Both the position numbers and the translations under genes were made by a program. From Maylandia zebra (taxonomy: Eukaryota > Chordata > Actinopteri > Cichliformes > Cichlidae): a stretch of 64,000 nt of DNA. This document shows positions 56,533-64,000 of this stretch, in pieces. Below the pieces are notes generated by a model. The model saw only the letters and a list, made by a program, of their open reading frames with translations. It made no database searches and was not told where the DNA came from. Position 1 is the stretch's first letter. Every line of letters begins with the position of its first letter. The stretch lies in contig NC_135182.1 in assembly GCF_041146795.1 (NCBI RefSeq), forward strand, positions 33,958,509 through 34,022,508, given 5' to 3'.

Positions 56533-57015
56533 TGTCATGGCCTGGGGGATCGGCGAGATGCTGATCGGCCTTTTCTGTCTTTTTCTCTCTCTCGTGCTCT
56601 CTCTCTCTCCTCCTCTCCATCACCGGGGAAGAACTCATTGTGGGTTCACGCTCTCGGCCCACGCCCACACCCACAGAAAAGAACACATCTGATGCCCATC
56701 AAGGTGAACGGCATTTAAGCCAGGAGGTGACTGCTGGTCTTCGCTGGATCTTTGTCTGCCACGCGTCAGTGAAAGTCAAGCTACAGCTCAAGATAAGTCA
56801 AGTGTCTTTTGTGAATATCGTTCTCATTCCTGTCTCCTTATCTACAGAGCCCCTGGATTACCTTTCCCGTGTGAATCTGTGTGTCAAGTGTGAAAAGAAG
56901 GACTGCTGTCGTGTATGTGGAGAGTTGGAGAGCGAGTGATTTCCCCCTTGGATTTCCCTTGTGTTCAGCTGATTCAGGAGTCCCGCGTTTGAGTCCCCTG
57001 CATTGAACCTTAACA
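56533..57015 (+). repeat. Putative 5' LTR of the Gypsy element
   Basis: Starts TGTCATGGCCTGGGGGATCG and ends CCTTAACA, giving TG...CA. It is followed by TAACGATCCAGCC, a plausible primer-binding or self-priming site, and the gag ATG 19 bases later. The second LTR is absent, so the limits cannot be checked by comparison. Confidence 0.6.
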
Positions 57016-57033
57016 TAACGATCCAGCCAGAAT

Positions 57034-58062
57034 ATGGACTCAGCGGACTCTGCTGCCCAGCAGCACGTCCTCACGGCCAAGGAGGTTTTGGAACGCCACG
57101 AACAAATGCTGCAGCTCATCAATCAGCAGTTGGCCGCTCTAACGCAGGCCCTTGCTCAGCGCGTACCCCTGGTAAGCCCAGCAGCCTCTCCTCCCTCTGT
57201 CTCCTCACAGTTACCAGCTTCTGAGCCTCCAGCACCCGGGCCTTTGGCTTCGCCTCATCCCACTCGCTTGGAGCCCCTGGCGCGAGCTTTGCCAACACCA
57301 GAAACCTTTGCGGGTGAGTTTCACCAGTGTGCCAGTTTTCTGACCCAAATAACAATGCAGTTTAGACAGTTGTGGAGGACATATGAAACTGACGAGGCTA
57401 AGATTGCCTTTTTTGTCCAGCTCTTACGCAGACCGGCTTTAAACTGGGCTCAAGCTGTTTTGAAAACTGACGTCAGCATCTCGTACAAGGATTTTCTTGC
57501 TAAATTTAAATGTGTGATTGAGAGAGGTACTGGCGCTGATGCAGCATCTCACCATTTACTAAATCTTAAGCAGGGAAGACGAAGTATGGCGGAATACTCC
57601 ATTTTGTTCTGGACGTTGGCCGAAGAGACCGGGTGGGGGCAGCCAGCATTGATAAGTACTTTGTTGAACAACGTGTGTGATGAGTTAAAGGGCAAACTAG
57701 TGATAAGAGAGTTATCTAAAACTTTGTCTGATGTGATAACGTTGTGTGTAAAGGTGGATGGGCATTTACGTGCGCGCCGCAGAACTGAGGACTACGTTTC
57801 CCAGATATCTCTGGGACGCGGCGAAGCAGCATCGGGCGGAAGCGCCACGAGTGGCGGAAGAGATTCAGAGTCGCAGGACATGGAGGAGGGTGAGCAACCT
57901 ATGCAGCTGGGTCGCTCTCGCCTTTCCCCTGAGGAAAGGCACCATCGGTGGAGGGCCGGTGAGTGTTTCTATTGCGGCCGTAAGGGTCATGTTGCCAATG
58001 TTTGCCCGTCTCTGCCAAAAGGCCGCAGTAGAGAGGAGAATTCAAGTGGACGAGGTCTCTAG
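57034..58062 (+). CDS. gag: Gypsy Gag (342 aa)
   Basis: Structural protein of the retrotransposon particle. Residues 1-80: coiled-coil-like then Pro/Ala-rich linker. Residues about 85-245: capsid-like domain (ALPTPETFAGEFHQCASFL, then RRPALNWAQAVL and LLNLKQGRRSMAEYS). Near 315-330 is a CCHC zinc knuckle CFYCGRKGHVANVC (C-X2-C-X4-H-X4-C), which binds the element RNA. The open frame is intact, ending SGRGL then stop. The start MDSADSAAQQHV follows closely after the presumed priming site. Protease lies in the next frame, overlapping the end, as expected for a gag-pol frameshift. Confidence 0.9.
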   Translation: MDSADSAAQQHVLTAKEVLERHEQMLQLINQQLAALTQALAQRVPLVSPAASPPSVSSQLPASEPPAPGPLASPHPTRLEPLARALPTPETFAGEFHQCASFLTQITMQFRQLWRTYETDEAKIAFFVQLLRRPALNWAQAVLKTDVSISYKDFLAKFKCVIERGTGADAASHHLLNLKQGRRSMAEYSILFWTLAEETGWGQPALISTLLNNVCDELKGKLVIRELSKTLSDVITLCVKVDGHLRARRRTEDYVSQISLGRGEAASGGSATSGGRDSESQDMEEGEQPMQLGRSRLSPEERHHRWRAGECFYCGRKGHVANVCPSLPKGRSREENSSGRGL

Positions 58063-58459
58063 TTCACAGTCTCCTCCACGGCTCATGCTAGCAGCTAAAT
58101 TAACGGTGCAGCTTCAGGTCCACCCTCTTAAGGCTCTAATCGATTCAGGAGCGGAACAGAACTTTATTGACGCTTCGCTGGCCCGACGATTAAATCTGAA
58201 TTCTGAGCCTCTGCCAAAGTCACTCCAAGTCACCGCCCTCAGTGGCCAGCGGCTTCCTAACATCACTCATATCACTGAGCCTGTTTTACTGACTCTCTCT
58301 GGCAATCGTTCCCAGACTATACAGCTGTATGTGTTTCAAGCTCCACTCACGCCACTAGTTCTGGGTTACCCGTGGTTGCATCAAGATAACCCTGTCTTCG
58401 ATTGGAAAAAGGAGAGCATTGTGGGGTGGGGAGGAGGATTGTCACATGTCCTGTCTTAA
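58050..58459 (+). pseudogene. pol: Gypsy aspartic protease
   Basis: In frame 2 the sequence reads LMLAAKLTVQLQVHPLKALI, then DSGAEQNFI with the catalytic D-S-G, a flap region and [17 protein letters not shown]. These are the hallmarks of Gypsy retropepsin. The frame shifts near 58,430 in a G-rich run, cutting it from the reverse transcriptase. Confidence 0.85.
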
Positions 58460-58461
58460 AG

Positions 58462-59143
58462 CTGCCACCCCCTCTTCCGAACCGCTAACCAATTCTTCTC
58501 TCTCCAAGCTGCCGGACCTCTCCTCCGTGCCACCCGTCTACCATGATCTCAAACAAGTGTTTTGCCAGGATAGAGCACGCTCGCTTCCTCCGCATCGGCC
58601 GTATGACTGCGGCATTGATCTTCTTCCAGGTGCACCTCTCCCTACCAGCCGCCTATACAGTCTGTCTCAGCCCGAACGTGAAAGTATAGAAAAATACATC
58701 AACGAATCACTCACCGCAGGTCTCATTCGCCCCTCGTCATCTCCTGTGGCCGCCGGATTCTTCTTTGTTGCCAAGAAAGACAAGAGCTTACGACCTTGTA
58801 TTGATTATCGGGGCCTTAACAACATCTCAGTGATGAATAAATATCCGCTCACTCTTTTACATTCTGCCTTCGAGCTCCTTCAGGGGGCCACCATCTTCAC
58901 TAAGCTGGACCTGCGCAACGCGTACCATTTGGTAAGAATAAGGGAGGGGGATGAATGGAAAGCAGCCTTCAACAATCACCTTGGTCATTTTGAATATCTT
59001 GTCATGCCGTTTGGTCTCACCAATGCCCCAGCTGTTTTTCAGGCCCTGGTAAACGACGTACTGCGGGACTTCATTAACCACTTCGTCTTCGTTTATCTGG
59101 ATGACATCCTCATTTTCTCCCATTCTGTCTCTGAACACGAATG
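58462..59143 (+). pseudogene. pol: Gypsy reverse transcriptase, N-terminal part
   Basis: Motifs in order: [50 protein letters not shown] (first catalytic Asp), [16 protein letters not shown] and [11 protein letters not shown] (catalytic YLDD-type pair). It is interrupted at 59,144 by a LINE fragment; the thumb and connection continue from 59,733. Confidence 0.92.
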
Positions 59144-59732
59144 CTCCGAGGGCTAGCTCTGTGGTCGGCATGAAGCTGGACACTCTGGTGACAGTGGCAG
59201 AGAAAAGGACATTAAAGAAACTGATGGACATTATGGACAATGCCAGGCATCCTCTGCACACGGCCATTAACAACCAGAAGAGTCTGTTCAGTGACAGGTT
59301 GCTTCTCCCAAAGACAAGAACTAACAGACTTAAAAAATCCTTTGTCCCACACGCCATCAGACTGTTTAACTCCTCTCTGGAGGGGAGAGGGAGGGGAGAC
59401 AGGAGGACAAAGGAGGGAACAACTAAGCTGTAGTGCCTCTTCACCTCACTGTGCAATACCTTTTGTGCAATACTTTTGTAAATAGTCAACGGTGCAATAG
59501 ACTCAATACTTGAAATGTGCAATTCACTTGTATTTTTATTTTTATTCCTATTTATTCTATTTATCCCCTTCGTATATTTTATTTATATTGTCTCTGTATT
59601 TATATATATGTGTGTGTGTATAACTCTGTAACTTCTGTCGGTGCTGTGCTTTTTTGGAAATCGAATTTCCCAGAGGAACCCACCCGAGGGATTAATAAAG
59701 TTCTATCTTATCTTATCTTATCTTATCTTATG
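59144..59732 (+). mobile_element. LINE 3' fragment inserted in the Gypsy pol gene
   Basis: Contains the last part of a LINE reverse transcriptase (KLDTLVTVAEKRTLKKLMDI, then HPLHTAI, RLKKSFVPHAIRLFNSSL). The 3' UTR has AATTTCCCAGAGGAACCCAC and GGGATTAATAAAG and a TTATC repeat tail. ATG occurs on both sides (59,141-59,143 and 59,730-59,732). Same tail type as the LINE at 36,888-39,161. Confidence 0.9.
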
Positions 59733-60538
59733 CCATGTCAGGCAGGTCCTCCAACACCTCCTGGAAAACCGTCTCTTCGTGAAGTGGGAAAAATGTGAGT
59801 TTTATGCTTCCACAGTCTCTTTCCTGGGCTATGTCATTGAACAAGGTAACCTGAGAGCGGACCCCGCCAAAGTTCAAGCTGTGTTAAACTGGCCCACTCC
59901 ATCCCATCGCAAGCAGCTTCAGAGTTTCTTGGGTTTCGCTAACTTTTATCGCCGTTTCATCCGCAACTATAGCCAGCTCGCTCTACCCCTGATTCGTCTC
60001 ACCTCACCCAAGGTCCCCTTCTGCTGCGATGAACCGGCTCGCCAGGCTTTCTCTTGCCTGAAGGAGCACTTTGCCTCTGCACCCATCCTCATCCAACCCG
60101 ATCTCAGTCAACCCTTCGTCGTGGAGGTGGATGCCTCGGACGCAGGAGTGGGGGCAGTGCTCTCCCAGCGACAAGGCGGTAAGCTTCATCCTTGTGGTTA
60201 CTTCTGATACTTATGATGTGGGGAACTGAGAGCTATTGGCCATCAAGCTGGCCTTAGAAGAGTAGCATCACTGATTGGAGGGAGCTGCCCAACTGTTCAT
60301 GGTTTGGACGGACCACAAAAACTTGGAATACATCCGGTCCGCGAAACGACTCAACACCAGGCAAGCTAGGTGGCCTCTGTTTCTCACCAGATTCCAATTC
60401 ACAATCACCTACAGACCCGGCTCTCGTAATGTCAAACCCGATTCCCTCTCACGCCAATTTGCCACCTCCGAAGACGCTGCCCAGGATCCCCATTCTTCCT
60501 TCCACGTGTGTTGTCGGGGCAAAAACCTGGGAGATTGA
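59733..60538 (+). pseudogene. pol: Gypsy RT connection and RNase H, broken
   Basis: Resumes as [20 protein letters not shown], then [32 protein letters not shown] and [16 protein letters not shown] (RNase H catalytic Asp). It stops after CGYF at 60,207, and another frame (60,275-60,538) continues [16 protein letters not shown], then [20 protein letters not shown]. At least one frameshift and one stop. Confidence 0.85.
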
Positions 60539-60637
60539 GTCAGCTATTCGAGAGGCCCAACGAACAGAACCGGACCCTGTACGGGTATGGGTCCCCCGGG
60601 CCTACTCTTTGTTCTATCTACTGTCAGATCATGAGTT

Positions 60638-61276
60638 TTGCATTGGGCTCACACGGCCAAGTGCACCTGCCACCCTGGGGTCCACCGCACCATTACCTTC
60701 CTCCAACGCTTCGCCTGGTGGCCGTCTTTAGCTAAGGACGTCTGCGAATACATTGCTGCCCCTCCTACATGCGCTCAAAACAAGAGCGTCAATCAGCCAT
60801 CTTCCGGCCTTCTCCAACCCCTACCGACCCCTGGCCGCCCGTGGTCACACATTGCAATGGACTTCATCACGGGCCTCCCTTCCTCATCAGGTAACTCAGT
60901 CATCCTTACTATCATTGATCGTTTTTCGAAAGCTGCTCACTTTGTCCCCCTCCCCAAGCTCCCCAGTGCTTTAGAAATAGCTCGACTCCTGACTAACCAT
61001 GTCTTTCGCCTTCACGGAATCCCCACGGACATCGTCTCTGATAGGGGGCTGCAGTTCACATCACAGGTCTGGAAAGAATTCTGCAACGCCCTCGGAGCGC
61101 AGGTCAGTCTCTCCTCTGGTTTCCACCCTCAGACTAATGGCCAGAAAGAACGGGCCAATCAGGAACTCGAGGCGGCCCTCCGGTGCTTGGCATCCACCAA
61201 TCAGACAACTTGGAGTGAGCAACTCCCATGGGTTGAGTATGCCCACAATAGTGTAACAAGTATTACAATTAAATAA
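60638..61276 (+). pseudogene. pol: Gypsy integrase core, truncated
   Basis: A degraded zinc-binding start ([20 protein letters not shown], then CAQNKS) leads into the DDE core: [13 protein letters not shown] (first Asp), [17 protein letters not shown] (second Asp), and [15 protein letters not shown] (Glu). The enzyme inserts the DNA copy into chromosomes. It breaks at [10 protein letters not shown], near 61,256, where unrelated DNA starts; the C-terminal domain and chromodomain are missing. Confidence 0.88.
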
Positions 61277-61614
61277 TATGAGATACGCATTAAAATATTG
61301 TCTCGACAACTTTGGACTAGTATCAGAAAGTTCTAGGTAAGACTATGGAGCCTTGAAAGGATCAGCAGAGAAGGAACCACACAATGATAGATAAGATGTG
61401 ATTTGAATAGAAACTGTATTGAAAGTTGTAAAGTTTACAAATCCTGCCTGTCTAAAGCTGGCTTCCTACAGTGCACAAACGCACATTAAAGGGCTCAAAA
61501 ATAAAATCAAAACCAAACATCCTCTTTAAGGAAATTCTCCAAAGAGTTTCAATTAAAGAGCTTCCGCTCCTGTTGCTCAGTCCACTTCTCTTTGGAAAGA
61601 GAAATTAGAGTTCC

Positions 61615-61658
<44 letters not shown>

Positions 61659-62616
61659 CTGTCCACTGGTTCTAACACTACCCGGGTAGATTTTTAAAGT
61701 GTTAGTCTTATCTGCGTCAAGGAATGTAGTTATAGTCCTGAGGTTCGCTGAAGATGGATCCCACGGCTGGCCACACCGTACTCTGGTCCGTCTACAGTCA
61801 CTCTCTTGGGATTGGCTCGCCACTGAACCCACAGGGTTCAGATCTCGAATGATCCAGTCCTGGTCAAAAACCAATCTATGCACACAGTTCAGAGTGCATA
61901 CATTACTATTTTATCTATGCTTCTTCCATCACTCATCTTTCAGTCAAGTATTGTTCAAGTATAACAAATCATTAAGTTCATCAGTAACTTATTACTATTC
62001 CTACTATTTATTATTGTCAGGGAAACCGAAGGCAGGAGAAGCAGGCGGCTGCCGGTCGGAGCATGAGGTGAACTGATTTTCAGGTAAGAAGTTATGAACT
62101 GCACTCTATTTGGGTCAGATATAAACCGAGTTTAGGTGTAGTTTATTTTCGTTGTACTGACTTTTTACGATTACTTACAATAACTTGTACTGCGTGCTAG
62201 CTAACACGACGGAGTTTCTATACAGCTGTGTGCGCGCTAAGTTACTGATGTTGAACTTTAAGACAGCCTCCCCTGTCATTCTCTCGCCTGTTGAAACTTC
62301 AGTCATGAAACTGATCAATGATCGACTTTTCTCTCTTGTTTGTTTATCGCGCTAAACAACAGCAGCACGTTTAAGCTTGATCGGCTGTTGTTAGAATTCA
62401 TTTGATTTTAATTTCTAGTATCAGCTGATGTTTGCTGGAGACACAGCTTTAAAAACGGCTGGTCCAATCATCTGAATCATCAGAGCTGAACTGGTTATGG
62501 AGAAACAGGTTTACCTTTTAGGTGACATGAATGAGTTGAAGGGAAGTTATGAACTGTTTCTGAGAGATGAATAACACCAATATCCTTTTCTGTGTAGCTG
62601 ACAGCTGGTAACTGTG
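61257..62616. other. Unclassified segment with a (TG)n tract and a splice-donor-like site
   Basis: (TG)21 at 61,615-61,656. The region resembles an LTR-like or other insertion that truncated the Gypsy integrase, but no ends could be defined. At about 62,083 the plus strand reads TTTTCAG followed by GTAAGAAG, a good donor after a small GC-rich block (62,020-62,083). It may be a first exon, but there is no coding support. Confidence 0.4.
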
Positions 62617-64000
62617 CAGGGGCGGATCTAGCAAAGCTTTTGCCAGGGGGCCAGGTAGGGCATTAACAGGGAAAGGGGGGCACAAAGAAATACTTTTCTT
62701 TCTTACGCTCATATAAAATATTTAGCTTTTATGAAATAGTTATCTGAATCTTACAACCAAAGTTTGTATAATAATACACAAGATTGGCTGTAGACCATTG
62801 TTAATCATTCAGAACACTGTAAAAATAACAAAAAACAAAAAGTGAATGCAACAGTGCACAAATATTTATTTTACGTGTTTGATGTGTGTGGCGGGGCGTG
62901 GTCTGCAGTGCCGCTGCAGGGGAGGTGGACCCACATCAGCGGCATCTGCAATCAGGCGTAAAGTCTGTGCTCTCTCAGCTGTTCTTTTTTTGTATGTGTC
63001 GGGCTGTGAGATGAAAAGCTATGTGTGAAAAGTAGTCCATAACGTAATGCTTCAAAGCATGTTCATGCAAACATTGTCGGGTCTGCTCATGAACCTCTGC
63101 GCACAGCGTCTGCAAATCGGGGCTGTATGAAGTCACCTCATCTTTACACAAAACTGTAAGCTGTCATCTGTGAGGCGCGAGCGGTGTTTGGTTTTACTAT
63201 AGTTCATGGTGGAAAATTATGGAGTAAGGAAAATGGCTGCTCTGCTGAGTTTTGCTCTCTGTAGCCGTTTGAATGGCAAACTACACTGATTAGCGGTGGC
63301 ATAGGCACACTAGTTTTAGTTATACAATGTCTCAACCATCATGAAATGTATACAGCCTATTTAAAATCTAAAACTTAAAATTGTCCGTAGCCTACTGTTG
63401 TTACCACTGTCCTGTTTGAAATGGATACTAACTAGCTAACTGACTGAATGCCCATTAACCTTATAACTCCTGTTGTGTGTTTGTGTACAGAGAGACAGCC
63501 AGGTTCATAATGGATATAAGGAAGTTTTTTCAAAAAAAGGAGCCACATTCAGGTAAAAATGTAAAATCAAATGATCCGTCAATCAAGAATAATGTTGGAT
63601 CAGTGTTTCAATGTTTATATCTTTTATTAGATGTTCATGTGGTTTGGTTATTTGCCTTTTGGTTGAAAGTACACATACAATCTGGAAGTTCTGTTCTCCC
63701 TATAATAAAGCTGCTATACAGAATCTGCTAAACAAACTGGGTTGAAACATTTTTTTTTCTTTTTTATTTTTTTTTTGCCTGTCCCGTTTGGCTCTTTTGC
63801 CATCAGAATTGTTGTCTAAAGGCAAAGAAAGATGCCCAACGGATTTACTTTACCAAATTGACCATCCCAGCCTTGCCGTAATGGTCCGTTTGATTCACCT
63901 TTTATTGTTCATTTTATTTTCACTTACTGAATACGGGACAGACTTGACTGGGGGAAAGAAGGGGAGAAAGAAAGAGGGAAAGAGAAACAGCTGAGAAGAG
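62617..64000 (+). mobile_element. hAT element, 5' part, runs off the window
   Basis: Begins CAGGGGCGGATCTAGC, the canonical hAT terminal motif, preceded by TAACTGTG as possible 8-bp TSD. Downstream there is a leader and a short coding exon with the MDIRKFF start that I associate with TTF/ZMYM-type hAT transposases. The far end lies outside, so the TSD cannot be checked. Confidence 0.55.
63491..63552 (+). CDS. Predicted first coding exon of an hAT-type transposase
   Basis: An acceptor TTTGTGTACAG ends at 63,490, ATG is at 63,510, and the exon reads MDIRKFFQKKEPHS up to a donor AG/GTAAAA at 63,552/63,553. If spliced to an acceptor CATCAG at 63,806, the frame continues E-LLSKGKERCPTDLLYQID in the same open frame (to at least 63,878). 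MDIRKFF-type N-termini are common in fish hAT-derived proteins. RFC1 also starts MDIRKFF, but its next residues differ. Moderate to low confidence, from two splice-compatible exons and the upstream hAT end. Confidence 0.4.

Larger units (their letters stand above)
56533..61256 (+). mobile_element. Gypsy (sushi-like chromovirus) LTR retrotransposon, incomplete
   Basis: Order: putative 5' LTR (56,533-57,015), gag with zinc knuckle, protease, reverse transcriptase split by a LINE, RNase H, integrase. The chromodomain end of pol and the 3' LTR are missing: homology stops within the integrase at about 61,256. The frame is broken several times (near 58,430, the LINE insertion at 59,144, near 60,205, and before the integrase). 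Inserted into a Rex3-like LINE. Confidence 0.9.

Noticed and set aside
63491-63552. Start of RFC1 (also begins MDIRKFF)
   Set aside because: Only seven residues agree; what follows differs, and an hAT terminal motif lies upstream, so an hAT-type transposase is more likely.

Overview
This is vertebrate, specifically percomorph-fish-like, genomic DNA. The genes are intronless chemoreceptors separated by AT-rich spacers packed with fish transposons: Rex/L2/CR1-type LINEs, a sushi-like Gypsy element, Tc1 and hAT elements, and a tRNA-derived SINE resembling the African-cichlid AFC family. A cichlid is my best guess (inference from the SINE, not proven). There is no sign of bacterial or plasmid DNA, CRISPR arrays or operons.

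Layout. 1-10,480: mostly single-copy AT-rich DNA with one DNA-transposon remnant, one Tc1 transposase remnant and a CpG-rich block (8,092-8,400) that looks like the promoter and first exon of a minus-strand gene. 10,480-15,000: LINE remnants. 15,000-55,500: a tandem cluster of six intact olfactory receptor genes, all on the minus strand (OR1 16,472; OR2 23,332; OR3 30,826; OR4 33,677; OR5 46,070; OR6 54,241). Positions 21,861-32,205 and 32,206-41,600 are two copies of one tandem segmental duplication (offset exactly 10,345 bp over the OR2/OR4 part). Further partial copies of the OR3-type unit carry OR5 and OR6. 41,600-45,217 and 51,481-53,390 are two copies of a LINE-derived spacer. 47,300-51,480 holds a broken endogenous-retrovirus env fragment, a Tc1 end and an almost full-length LINE. 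56,533-61,256 is a Gypsy LTR retrotransposon with a LINE fragment inside its reverse transcriptase. 62,617 to the window end looks like the 5' part of an hAT element.

Reading the two duplicate copies against each other gives empty sites for three insertions. They are an hAT element with an 8-bp target-site duplication (TSD), a solo LTR with a 5-bp TSD, and a LINE with a 4-bp TSD; each is present in only one copy and so post-dates the duplication. The duplication junction carries a 37-bp patch copied from 345 bp upstream, suggesting template switching. I found no evidence of a wholly new biological system. The most interesting content is this datable expansion of an odorant-receptor cluster, the nested insertions, and the OR2/OR4 pair, whose few differences are mostly amino-acid-changing.
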